Shown here one piece after another: positions 41,778 through 50,227 of a DNA stretch of 64,000 nucleotides (within the stretch, counting starts at the first letter, position 1; each line of letters begins with the position of its first letter). The notes beneath the pieces were generated by a model. The model was not told the origin of the DNA. It made no database searches and worked only from the letters and a program-made list of their open reading frames with translations. The stretch is from Burkholderiaceae bacterium (GTDB lineage Bacteria > Pseudomonadota > Gammaproteobacteria > Burkholderiales > Burkholderiaceae_C). The position numbers and the translations under genes are program-made. The stretch spans positions 1-64,000 of the forward strand of contig CAJYPV010000026.1 of assembly GCA_913776825.1 (NCBI GenBank), read 5' to 3'.

Positions 41778-44700
41778 ATGACGACCACGCTGCAGGACTA
41801 CCGCGACCGTCATGTTGGCGAGACGGTGATGGTCTGCGGCTGCGGCGTGTCGCTGCAGCAGGTGGCGTCGATCGATCCGCGATCCCGACCGGTGGTGGTG
41901 GGCGTCAACGATGTGGGCCGTTGCCTGGACCCGGACTATCTGGTGGTGGTCAATCCGCCCAGCCAGTTCAAGGGCGACCGCTTCCAGCATGTGGCCGCGT
42001 CGCGGGCGCGGGCCTTGTTCACGCAACTGGATCTGGGACCGGTGCTGCCCACCGTCGCGCGCTTCCGGTTGGGGCAGCAGGCGGGTGTGCAGATCGGCCG
42101 GGACGATGAGTTGCCCTACACGCAGAACTCACCGTACGTCGCGGTGTGCCTCGCGGCCTACATGGGCGCGCGGCGCATCGGGCTGATCGGTGTGGATTTC
42201 ACCGAGGACCATTTCTTCGCCCGCACCGGTCGCCATGTGCTGGCGCCCCGGCTGCGGGAGATCGATGCCCAGTACGGTCGATTGGCGGAGGCGCTCGCCC
42301 AGCGTGGCGTGACGCTGGTGAATCTCAGCGCCGTCAGTCTGCTGACGCGGCTGCCCAAGGTCGCGCTGAACGACTGGATCGCGGAGGCGGCCGACGCATC
42401 GGCTTTGAGCGTCGACAGTGCCGCCGCGGCACGTCCCGTCGCGCGCGCGTCGTCGATCACGCGCGACTCCGCCGCGCTGCGCGTGGTGTCCTATGCGACG
42501 ACGCCCATCGCCGGCGTGCCCGAACTGCTGGCGCGCTGCATCGCGCACGACACCCCGGATACGGCGACCTGTCTCTGGCCCACCGGCGCTTACGGCAATG
42601 GCGTGGCATTCGAGGGCGGCGTCTGCTGGGGCTCACAGCCGCAGCGAGTGATGGGCGTGCTGGAGCAGGCCGATCTGGTGATCGTCCACAACGGCAAGGT
42701 CGATGCAGCGCACCGGCCGCTGCTGAGCGGCAAGCCGACGATCACGATGGCACACAACTACGGCTGGAACGTGGACTTCCAGTTCGTGCGGGGCGGCCAG
42801 CCGGGCGTGGTCGTCGGCCAGTACCAGGCGACGCTGCCGGAGTTTGCCGGCTGGACCCTGGTGCCCAATCCGATGCCGTTGTGGGAAGCCTCTCACGCGC
42901 CGGGCTCATGGACCGATCGGGGCCCGGGCATCGGCATCGCCTACACGCCGTCGGGTCGGCATGAGCGCTATCCACCGAACCATCGCCTGTATTGGCATGG
43001 CAAGGGCTTCGACACGACGATGCGCGCGCTGCACGGTCTGGCCGCGCGCGGCGGCGTGCGGCTGGAGACCACGCAGGAGGGGCAGGTGTCCCACCTGGCG
43101 TCGATGGCGATGAAGCGTCGCAGCCATGTCGTCATCGATGAATGCGTGACGGGCAGCTATCACCGCAACAGCCTGGAAGGCCTGGCGGCGGGCGCGATCG
43201 TGATCAACGGATTGGGTCTGCTGCCCGGCGTGCGCGAGGCCTTCCTGCAGTGCGCAGGGGAGGGCGTGGATCCCGACGATCTGACGTGGCTCTTCGAATC
43301 GGTCAGCCTGGAGGCGCTGCCCGCGCGGCTGGCGGCGCTGGTCGCCATGGGACCGGAGGCGCTGCTGGCGATGGGACGTCAGCGTCGCGCCTGGATGGAC
43401 GCGCATTGGCGATTCGGCACGCAATGGCGCACGCATTGGCGCATCGCGATCGAGCAGGCGATGAACGGGCCGTCTCGCGCAGGCGTGGCGGTGTCGATGG
43501 GCGCGGCGATGAGCGCGGTGATGGGTGGCGCTGAGCGGCACGCGCCGCGCACGACGCGTCGGAGCGAGTGGCCGATCAGCCGACGACCGGTGCTGCCCAT
43601 CCAGGCGATCGCTCCCAAACCGGCGCAGGGGACGGCGAAGCGCGTGCCGTCTCTGGCGGCCGATCGGTCGTCACGGCCATCACGGCCATCACGGCTGGCG
43701 CGGGCGTCGGTGTCGGTCGCCGAGCATGACGCTCATTCCCGTCGAGCGGTCCGCTCGCTTCCTTTGATCCGACAGGAGACACCGATGGCCCCGCTGCCTG
43801 TTCAACCGGTCTCGGTGATCATTCCGCACGGCGGCACCGAGCGCCTGCCGCAGCTCGCCACCACGCTGGCCACGCTGCGGCAGCTCGGCGAGGCGATGGC
43901 CGTGATCGTCGTGGAGATGGGGCCGCAGCCGGTGGCGCTGGAGGTGGCGCGGCGCTGGGCCCACAAGCATCTGTTCATCGAGCATCACGGCGCCTTCGAG
44001 CGCGCCCGCGCGCTCAACGCGGGCGACACGGTGGCCGAGGGCGAGTGCCTGCTGTGGCTGGACAACGACCTGCTGGTCCCGCCCGGCCTCATCACCGCCG
44101 CGCTGCAGGAACTGCGGCAGCGGCGGCTGGACGGACTGAGCGCGCCGTTCACATCGGTGCGCTACTTGTCGGAGGCGGACACCCAGGCCGTGATGCAGGG
44201 CGCGAAGGACGCGCGGGACTGTCTCCCCGTCAAGGTGGTGACGCCCGCCAGCGGCGCGTCCGGCAACGCGACCCTCGTCACCCGGGACTTCGTGAAGCGG
44301 CATGGCGGCCTGATCGAAGGCTTCAAGGGATGGGGCGGCGAGGACAACGCGTGGAATCACAAGCTCGCGGTGCTGGGGCGCAGCGGGCGGTTGCAGCAGT
44401 CGGAGCAGGCGCTGCACCATCTCTATCACCCGCAATCCGGCGGGCTGGTGGGCGTGGCGGCCGGGGCGGGCAATCCGCATTACGACGCCAATGTGGCGCT
44501 GATGCAGCAGGTCTTCGCGGTGCGCGGCAAGGCGGAGTTTCAAGCCCGCTTCCCGCCCGTGCCTCCGACGCGCGGACGTCTCACCCCCTTCGAGGCGGGC
44601 GGTGCGGACGACACGTCCGTCGCGTCGACCACCCCGCCGCCCAGCGAGCTGCCGGCAGTGACGCCCGATGTGGTGTGGGCCTATTGGGAAGGACCCTGCC

Positions 44701-46193
44701 CGGACTGGATCACCGCCTGCCTGCGCACGCTGCGGGCGGCCGCGCCGCGCTTGCGCTTGCTGGATGCGGCCAGCTTCGACACCTGGTGGGACCAGGACCG
44801 GGACATCGACCTCAGCCGCCTGCAGGTGGCGCATCGCGCCGACTTCATCCGGCTGTTCCTGCTGCAGCGCTACGGCGGCCTGTGGGTCGATGCCGACTGC
44901 GTGGTGATGCAGCCGTTGGCGCCCGTGCTGGCGCTGCTGCGGACGCAGGAGATGGTGGCGCATCGCGAGCGCAGCGGGCTGATCTCCAACGGCTTTCTCG
45001 CGGCGCGGCCGGACAGCCGCATCCTGCGGGACACCTATGCGAAGGTCTGTGCGCTGCTGCGATCGCGGCGACCGCTCGGGTGGACGACGATCGGTTCCGA
45101 GCCGCTGACCGCTGCGGCGCGGCAGCATCCGGATGCCTGGCTGGAGCTGCCGGTCGGTCGGGTCCAACCGATCTGCTGGAGCCAGCCGCAGCGCTTCTTC
45201 GCGGCGGGCACGCCGGAGGACCATGCGCAGTCGTTCGACGCGGAGGCGCTCTGCTACATGATGTCCAACACCGAGATCGGTCGGCATGCGGGTCGCGATC
45301 CGACGTCGGCGCTGATGCGCGAGGACAGCTTTTTCCGCTACCTGCTGGCGCAGGCGGCGGGAGCCGGCGATGGCGAGCCGGCGGCGGGTGAGACGGCGAT
45401 GGCCTCGTCGATGTCCGTCAAGCCGGCGCCCTCGCCGATCGCGACGCGCTCAGAGGGCGCGCGCACGGAACCCTCGGGGCTGGAGGCGGTGTTCCTCCGC
45501 GATGCGCAGACGTATCGGCGGGTGAGGGATGAGTCGCTCTCCGGTCCGGGCTCCAGCCTGCAGCAGACGCAGGTGCTGCGCGCTCGCTTGCCGCTGGTGC
45601 TGGCGCATCTGGGCGTGAACAGTCTGCTGGATGCGCCGTGCGGTGATTTCCACTGGATGCGGCAGGTGGCGTTGGGCGTGGCGCGGTATGTCGGCGTGGA
45701 CATCATGACGGCCGTCATCGAGGCGCATCAGGCCCGCTACCGTCGACCCGATCGGACCTTCCTTCGCGCCGATCTGCTGCACGGCGAGCTGCCACGCTGC
45801 GATGCGGTCTTCTGCCGAGACCTGTTGCCGCATCTGTCGTTTCAGGAGATCGCGGCGGTGCTCAACAACTTCCGGCGCAGTGGCGCGGACTGGCTGCTGA
45901 CGACGACCTTCACGCAGGCGCGGGGTCCCGCCAATCCGGACACGAGCGACGGCCGCTGGCGGCCGCTCAGCCTGCACCAGGCGCCGTTCGAGTTTCCGGA
46001 GCCGGTGCTGCTGATCAATGAGCACTGCAGCGAAGGCGGCGGCCGGTTCGCCGACAAGAGCCTGGCGGTGTGGCGTCTGGACGAGCTGCCGTGGGCGACG
46101 CTGCAGCGACTGGCTTACAGCCAGCCGGATTTCCTGAAGCGCCAGAACAGCACGCCGCAGGTGGCCGCAATCACGCCCAGCGCCATCGGATAG
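41778..46193 (+). CDS. Five-domain glycosyltransferase/methyltransferase fusion
   Basis: This 1471-aa protein joins several glycan enzymes. Residues 1 to about 205: DUF115/MptE-like domain (ETVMVCGCGVSLQQVA, RRIGLIGVDFTEDHFF). About 235-580: a GT-B-like glycosyltransferase (SYHRNSLEGLAAGAIVINGLG). About 585-669: low-complexity Ser/Arg/Pro linker. About 672-930: GT2/GT7C-like transferase (VSVIIPHGG, LWLDNDLL, GWGGEDNAWNHK). About 960-1200: GT32 capsule-type transferase (ADFIRLFLLQRYGGLWVDAD with the DxD motif). About 1235-1455: SAM methyltransferase (LLDAPCGDFHWM). It is the last gene of the eCIS-linked run and may modify particle, fibre or cell-surface glycan. Its 3' end overlaps the converging corA gene by 79 bases. 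Confidence 0.87.
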   Translation: MTTTLQDYRDRHVGETVMVCGCGVSLQQVASIDPRSRPVVVGVNDVGRCLDPDYLVVVNPPSQFKGDRFQHVAASRARALFTQLDLGPVLPTVARFRLGQQAGVQIGRDDELPYTQNSPYVAVCLAAYMGARRIGLIGVDFTEDHFFARTGRHVLAPRLREIDAQYGRLAEALAQRGVTLVNLSAVSLLTRLPKVALNDWIAEAADASALSVDSAAAARPVARASSITRDSAALRVVSYATTPIAGVPELLARCIAHDTPDTATCLWPTGAYGNGVAFEGGVCWGSQPQRVMGVLEQADLVIVHNGKVDAAHRPLLSGKPTITMAHNYGWNVDFQFVRGGQPGVVVGQYQATLPEFAGWTLVPNPMPLWEASHAPGSWTDRGPGIGIAYTPSGRHERYPPNHRLYWHGKGFDTTMRALHGLAARGGVRLETTQEGQVSHLASMAMKRRSHVVIDECVTGSYHRNSLEGLAAGAIVINGLGLLPGVREAFLQCAGEGVDPDDLTWLFESVSLEALPARLAALVAMGPEALLAMGRQRRAWMDAHWRFGTQWRTHWRIAIEQAMNGPSRAGVAVSMGAAMSAVMGGAERHAPRTTRRSEWPISRRPVLPIQAIAPKPAQGTAKRVPSLAADRSSRPSRPSRLARASVSVAEHDAHSRRAVRSLPLIRQETPMAPLPVQPVSVIIPHGGTERLPQLATTLATLRQLGEAMAVIVVEMGPQPVALEVARRWAHKHLFIEHHGAFERARALNAGDTVAEGECLLWLDNDLLVPPGLITAALQELRQRRLDGLSAPFTSVRYLSEADTQAVMQGAKDARDCLPVKVVTPASGASGNATLVTRDFVKRHGGLIEGFKGWGGEDNAWNHKLAVLGRSGRLQQSEQALHHLYHPQSGGLVGVAAGAGNPHYDANVALMQQVFAVRGKAEFQARFPPVPPTRGRLTPFEAGGADDTSVASTTPPPSELPAVTPDVVWAYWEGPCPDWITACLRTLRAAAPRLRLLDAASFDTWWDQDRDIDLSRLQVAHRADFIRLFLLQRYGGLWVDADCVVMQPLAPVLALLRTQEMVAHRERSGLISNGFLAARPDSRILRDTYAKVCALLRSRRPLGWTTIGSEPLTAAARQHPDAWLELPVGRVQPICWSQPQRFFAAGTPEDHAQSFDAEALCYMMSNTEIGRHAGRDPTSALMREDSFFRYLLAQAAGAGDGEPAAGETAMASSMSVKPAPSPIATRSEGARTEPSGLEAVFLRDAQTYRRVRDESLSGPGSSLQQTQVLRARLPLVLAHLGVNSLLDAPCGDFHWMRQVALGVARYVGVDIMTAVIEAHQARYRRPDRTFLRADLLHGELPRCDAVFCRDLLPHLSFQEIAAVLNNFRRSGADWLLTTTFTQARGPANPDTSDGRWRPLSLHQAPFEFPEPVLLINEHCSEGGGRFADKSLAVWRLDELPWATLQRLAYSQPDFLKRQNSTPQVAAITPSAIG
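43774..43787 (+). promoter_or_regulatory. Internal ribosome site and ATG inside the fusion gene
   Basis: AGGAG at 43774-43778 is six bases upstream of in-frame ATG 43785 (residue 670), at the exact start of the third domain and right after the disordered linker. It could yield a separate 802-aa product, or be a relic of two genes that fused. Confidence 0.5.
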
Positions 46194-47083
46194 CCCCAGC
46201 GCCATTTCAATTCCGGCATGACCTCGAAGTTCATGCCCCAGATGCCGGCGAAGGCGGTGGCCGCCGCAAAGATCCCGGCCCAGGCGGCGAGCCGCTTGGT
46301 GACCTCGGATTCCTCGATGGTGGCCATCGACAGATGCACCTGGATGGCGGTGGTGGCCGTGTCGCGCAGGCTGTCCAGCGCGGCCTGCATGCGCTCCAGA
46401 TGGTCGTAGACGTCGCGGAAGTATTCGCGGGTGTCCTCGCACAGCGGGGGCACGCGGCCGCGCACCAGCTTGCCGACCGCGTCCAGCAGCGGTGAGACCG
46501 CATGCTTGACCTGGGTGATGCGCTGCTTGAGTTCGTAGACGCGGCGGATGTTCTCGCGGGTGACGCCGGGCTCGAAGATCTGGTCCTCGATCGCTTCCAG
46601 CTCGGATTCGAGCGCCTCGATGACGGGGAAATAGCGGTCGACCACCGCATCCATGATGGCGTACATCACGAAGCCGGGGCCGCGGCGCAGCATGTGGGGT
46701 TCCTTCTCCGCGCGGGCGCGCACGCCAAGCAGGCTTTGCGTGACCCGGTTGCGGATCGACAGCACGAAATTGCTGCCGGCGAAGATCGCGACCTCGCCGC
46801 TGGTCAGCTCGTCGGTGGGGCTGAACTGCACCGCATGCATCACGGTGAAGAGGGTGTCGCCGTACTCCTCGATCTTCGGCCGCTGATGGCCATGCAGCGC
46901 GTCCTCGACCGCGAGTTCGTGCAGCCCGAATTCCTCTTTCATCGCCAGCACTTCGGCGTCGGACGCATCCCGCAGCGCAACCCAGACAAAACAGCCTGGC
47001 ATGGCCAGGTACTCGCTGATGTCTTCCTGCCGAATGTCCGCCAGGCGATGGCCGTCGCGATAGGCGACGCAATTGATCAGCAT
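46115..47083 (-). CDS. corA: CorA-family magnesium/cobalt transporter
   Basis: This 322-aa protein starts at ATG 47083 with AAGGAG upstream (MLINCVAYRDG). The large N-terminal cytoplasmic domain contains GLHELAVEDALHGHQRPKIEEYGDTLFTVMHAV, typical of CorA. The C-terminus holds two membrane helices, the first ending in the filter motif GMN (FAGIWGMNFEVMPELKWRWGYP), then a short second span and a basic tail. It moves Mg2+ or Co2+ down the electrochemical gradient as a pentamer. It converges with the glycosyltransferase gene, overlapping at 46115-46193. It is not part of the eCIS. Confidence 0.95.
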   Translation of the reverse strand: MLINCVAYRDGHRLADIRQEDISEYLAMPGCFVWVALRDASDAEVLAMKEEFGLHELAVEDALHGHQRPKIEEYGDTLFTVMHAVQFSPTDELTSGEVAIFAGSNFVLSIRNRVTQSLLGVRARAEKEPHMLRRGPGFVMYAIMDAVVDRYFPVIEALESELEAIEDQIFEPGVTRENIRRVYELKQRITQVKHAVSPLLDAVGKLVRGRVPPLCEDTREYFRDVYDHLERMQAALDSLRDTATTAIQVHLSMATIEESEVTKRLAAWAGIFAAATAFAGIWGMNFEVMPELKWRWGYPMALGVIAATCGVLFWRFRKSGWL

Positions 47084-47424
47084 GGGGCGCTCCTTCACGC
47101 CGCTCGACAGAGGCGGCTGGGCAGCGATTGGATCACGCCACGCCAACACGGCCGGTTCGGCGTCCACAACCGGTGCGCACCCTGAACGCTGTGTCGGATG
47201 TCTCAGGATTGACGGATTCGGTGTGATTAGGGGCGTCTCCCGACGAACGGCCGCTGGGGTTTTCCCGACGGGCTATGGCATCATTTCGCGCCGATGTACC
47301 TTACCTGTAACTGCGTGAGGACGCCTTCGATGTGCGTGTTCATCGGGAGTTTGTCGCCCCAACCTCCCCCGGGCGACGCCGGCAGCCGACGGGTGCGGGC
47401 TGTCTGTTTTTCTTTCAGAGCGAC
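47084..47424. promoter_or_regulatory. Divergent intergenic region, corA / binding protein
   Basis: This 341-bp gap separates the divergent corA and solute-binding protein genes and must hold both promoters. A TTGACG hexamer occurs at 47209-47214, but no -10 at good spacing was found. No riboswitch-like structure could be assigned by eye. Confidence 0.3.
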
Positions 47425-48342
47425 ATGATCACTGCAATTTTCCGGGCCGGTCGGCCCCTGGCCCTGGCCGCGCTCGGCGCGATCGGGTGGATGAGCCTGA
47501 GCGCGCCGGCTCAGGCGGACACGCTGTCCCGCATCCGCGAGACGCGCAGCATCAATCTCGGTGTGCGTGACACGGCGCGGCCGTTCTCGTTCCTGAACGA
47601 GGCCAAGCAGCCGGTGGGCTACTCGGTGGATCTGTGCCTGGCGGCCGTGGATGACCTGAAGAAGGAGCTGAAGCTGCCTGATCTGAAGGTCAACTACGTG
47701 GTGGTGAGCGGCGCGGAGCGGATTCCGAAGCTGCTCAAGGGCGAGATCGATCTGGAGTGCGGCTCCACGACCAACACCCGGGCGCGTCAGGAGCAGGTGG
47801 ACTTCAGCTACACCATCTTCGTCGCCGGCATGCGGGTGCTGGTGCCGCGCGGAACGCGGGTGGAATCGATCAAGGACCTGGACGGCCTGACGGTGGCGGT
47901 GAGCAAGGGCACGACGTCCGAGAAGCTGTTCAACCAGCTCCTGGCCTCGGGCGAAGCCAAGATGCAGGTCGTGCCTTACGCCAACAACGTCGAAGCCTTC
48001 AAGGCGCTGCGTGACGGCAAGGCGCGCGCGTTCCCGCAGGACGATGCGCTGCTGCAGGGCCTGGCGTCGAAGGAAAAGGCGCTGGATGCGCTGAACCTCG
48101 GCGGCATGGCGTTCTCTGTGGAGCCGTACGGCATCATGATGCGCAAGGGCGATGCGAAGCTGCAGGAAGCGGTCGACCGCAGCCTGAGCCGCATCTACAC
48201 CAGCGGCGAAATCCACAACCTCTACAAGAAGTGGTTCCAGACCGACGCGCTGTCGATCCCGATGAGCCGCCTCACCCGCGACAGCTTCGTGCGTCCCAAC
48301 AAGGAAGCCGGCGTGGCGATGCTGCTGGGCTATTCGATCTGA
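47425..48342 (+). CDS. Periplasmic amino-acid-type ABC transporter substrate-binding protein
   Basis: This 305-aa protein starts at ATG 47425 and has a signal peptide (PLALAALGAIGWMSLSAPAQA). The mature part is a family-3 binding protein: SIRETRSINLGVRD-like opening (SRIRETRSINLGVRDTARPFS), GYSVDLCLAAVDDLK, the ligand Arg region LECGSTTNTRARQEQVDFSYT, and LDGLTVAVSKGTTSE. This resembles the GltI-type glutamate/aspartate group. No permease or ATPase genes are next to it, so it may work with a transporter encoded elsewhere. A strong terminator follows. Confidence 0.9.
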   Translation: MITAIFRAGRPLALAALGAIGWMSLSAPAQADTLSRIRETRSINLGVRDTARPFSFLNEAKQPVGYSVDLCLAAVDDLKKELKLPDLKVNYVVVSGAERIPKLLKGEIDLECGSTTNTRARQEQVDFSYTIFVAGMRVLVPRGTRVESIKDLDGLTVAVSKGTTSEKLFNQLLASGEAKMQVVPYANNVEAFKALRDGKARAFPQDDALLQGLASKEKALDALNLGGMAFSVEPYGIMMRKGDAKLQEAVDRSLSRIYTSGEIHNLYKKWFQTDALSIPMSRLTRDSFVRPNKEAGVAMLLGYSI

Positions 48343-48440
48343 CGGATCTGACGGATCGGATCGACTGAATCTCAGCGGGACGGCATGGCCTGACCCCGAT
48401 GCGCCGGACGGGCGCGGAATCTGAGATGCGAGATGCGATG

Positions 48441-48469
48441 AAAACGGCCGCCCTTGGGGCGGCCGTTTT
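48441..48469. terminator. Strong bidirectional intrinsic terminator
   Basis: A 12-bp perfect stem AAAACGGCCGCC / GGCGGCCGTTTT with a five-base loop has A-run and T-run on both sides. It ends the binding-protein transcript and, read the other way, the converging RidA-family transcript ending at 48523. Confidence 0.9.
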
Positions 48470-48522
48470 GCTTGGGGCGGTCGATCGCGGATCCGTGCGT
48501 GGGTCCGGTTGAAACGCGCAAC

Positions 48523-48936
48523 TCAGGCCGCGTCTCCCTCCGGCAATTTCGCGATCACCTTGATCTCAAACTGAAAGCCCGCCAGCCAGGTGACGCCGAC
48601 AGCCGTGGCCGTGGGGTAGGGCGCCTCGCCCCAGAATTCGGCGGCCACTTCCCAGGCGCGTTCGAAGTGGGCGTCGGGATTCACCATGAACACGGTGACG
48701 TCGATGACGTCCCGGAAGCTGCAGCCAGCGGCCTCCAGAATCGCATTCAGGTTGCGGAAGGCGCCGCGGACTTGCGCATCCAGGTCAGGCTCGGGAGAGC
48801 CATCCAGCCGGCTGCCGACCTGGCCGGACACGAACAGCAGTCCATTCGCGCGCACGGCTGGGGAGTACCGGTGCAGGTCATACAAGGCATGGCGGTGAGC
48901 GGGGAACACGACATCACGAACAGCACGGGTGGTCAT
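48523..48936 (-). CDS. RidA-family (YjgF/UK114) protein
   Basis: This 137-aa protein starts at ATG 48936 (MTTRAVRDVVFPAHRHAL); a longer frame reaches 49056 but lacks family sequence. The RidA pattern is clear: YSPAVRANGLLFVSGQVG, LDAQVRGAFRNLNAILEAAGCSFRDVIDVTVFMVNPDAHFERAWEVAAEFWG, YPTATAVGVTWLAGFQFEIKVIA. Known members hydrolyse reactive enamine/imine intermediates; this subgroup's substrate is unknown, and the usual acidic/Arg end differs from true RidA. It converges on the terminator at 48441. Confidence 0.88.
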   Translation of the reverse strand: MTTRAVRDVVFPAHRHALYDLHRYSPAVRANGLLFVSGQVGSRLDGSPEPDLDAQVRGAFRNLNAILEAAGCSFRDVIDVTVFMVNPDAHFERAWEVAAEFWGEAPYPTATAVGVTWLAGFQFEIKVIAKLPEGDAA

Positions 48937-49184
48937 CGAGGAAGGTCCTTCTGAAGAGGTGAACGATGGCACCACTTTAGGAAGACCGCGCGGCGCGATA
49001 AACCAGTGATCCGGCCCCACACTGTTTGGGCCAGGCAAACAATCCGCGCGCTCCACCGGCTCGCCTCACGCCGGATAGGGCGAGCGCGGTGCGCTAGCGG
49101 CTGCCGTGCCGGGGCCGTCCCGAAGCTGTTTCGTCGCCGTGTTTCGGGCTTCCCAGCGGCTCTCGGTGATTACCCTTGCCCGAA

Positions 49185-49232
49185 TTGACGCGTCGAATGG
49201 TACCGCTATCATCGATTTTGGTACCGGTACCA
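49185..49232 (+). promoter_or_regulatory. Galactarate operon promoter with two palindromic operator-like sites
   Basis: A sigma-70 pair TTGACG (49185-49190) and TATCAT (49207-49212), spacer 16, lies upstream of kdgD. It is overlapped by an operator-like half-diverged site TGGTACCGCTATCA (49198-49211) and followed 21 bases on by the perfect palindrome TGGTACCGGTACCA (49219-49232). The arrangement, with one site on the -10 and one at the start point, is typical for a LacI- or GntR-type sugar-acid repressor. No regulator gene is in the operon. Confidence 0.65.
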
Positions 49233-49298
49233 GCGCGCATGGCGCGGGTGCCTTCGCGGCGCCTCGGCGCCTGCTTTCAACCTCCGATCTCCATCGCC

Positions 49299-50213
49299 AT
49301 GACTTCGCCTCAAGCCCTCAAGGACACCATCTCGGACGGTCTGCTGTCGTTCCCGCTGACCGACTTCGACGCCCAGCTCAACTTCGCGCCGAAGCCCTAT
49401 GCCGAACGGCTGGAATGGCTGATGCCGTATGGCGCGACCGCGCTGTTCGCCGCCGGCGGCACGGGCGAGTTCTTCTCGCTGGAGCCCAAGGAATACAGCG
49501 AGATCATTCGGGTCGCGGTCCAGACCTGCCAGGGCAAGATGCCCATCATTGCCGGCGCCGGTGGCCCGACGAAGGTCGCCATCCAGTACGCCCAGGAAGC
49601 CGAGCGCCTCGGCGCGCAAGGCGTGCTGCTGCTGCCGCACTACCTGACCGAGGCCTCCCAGGAGGGCCTGGTGGCCCACGTCACCGCAGTGTGCAAGAGC
49701 GTCAAGTTCGGCGTGATCGTCTACAACCGAGGCGCCTGCCGCCTGACGCCCGAATCGCTGCTCAAGCTGGCGGACGCCTGCCCCAACCTGATCGGCTTCA
49801 AGGACGGCATCGGCGACATCGAATCCTTCGTCTCCATCCGTCAGACCTTGGGGGATCGTTTCTCCTACCTGGGCGGTCTGCCCACGGCCGAGCTGTTCGC
49901 CGGCGCGTACAAGGCCATGGGCTGCCCGGTGTATTCGTCGGCCGTCTTCAACTTCATTCCGAAGACCGCCATGGCGTTCTACAACGCCCATGCGGCCGGC
50001 GATACCGCCACCACCGACCGCCTGATTCGCGACTTCTTCCTTCCCTACATCCAGTTGCGCAACAAGGGTCAGGGCTATGCGGTCTCGATCGTGAAGGCCG
50101 GTGCCACGCTGGTCGGGCACAGCGCCGGTCCGGTGCGTCCGCCGCTGTCGGACCTGAAGCCGGCTGAAGTCGATCAATTGAGCGCGCTGATCGCGACGCT
50201 CGGCCCGCAATAA
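49299..50213 (+). CDS. kdgD: 5-dehydro-4-deoxyglucarate dehydratase
   Basis: This 304-aa member of the DapA/NAL aldolase family starts at ATG 49299 ([18 protein letters not shown]). It has [11 protein letters not shown], the Tyr of [12 protein letters not shown] (Y142) and the Schiff-base lysine in GFKDGIGD (K168). It converts 5-dehydro-4-deoxy-D-glucarate to 2,5-dioxopentanoate (alpha-ketoglutarate semialdehyde) with loss of water and CO2. It is followed by the dehydrogenase for its product and, later, galactarate dehydratase, so the pathway galactarate to 2-oxoglutarate is complete in the operon. Length matches the family (about 303 aa). Confidence 0.95.
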   Translation: MTSPQALKDTISDGLLSFPLTDFDAQLNFAPKPYAERLEWLMPYGATALFAAGGTGEFFSLEPKEYSEIIRVAVQTCQGKMPIIAGAGGPTKVAIQYAQEAERLGAQGVLLLPHYLTEASQEGLVAHVTAVCKSVKFGVIVYNRGACRLTPESLLKLADACPNLIGFKDGIGDIESFVSIRQTLGDRFSYLGGLPTAELFAGAYKAMGCPVYSSAVFNFIPKTAMAFYNAHAAGDTATTDRLIRDFFLPYIQLRNKGQGYAVSIVKAGATLVGHSAGPVRPPLSDLKPAEVDQLSALIATLGPQ

Positions 50214-50227
50214 GGAAGGAACGCCCG

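Noticed and set aside
43679..43710. Short TCACGGCCA tandem repeat as a regulatory element
   Set aside because: It lies within the disordered linker of the fusion protein and simply encodes a repeated Ser-Arg-Pro run.
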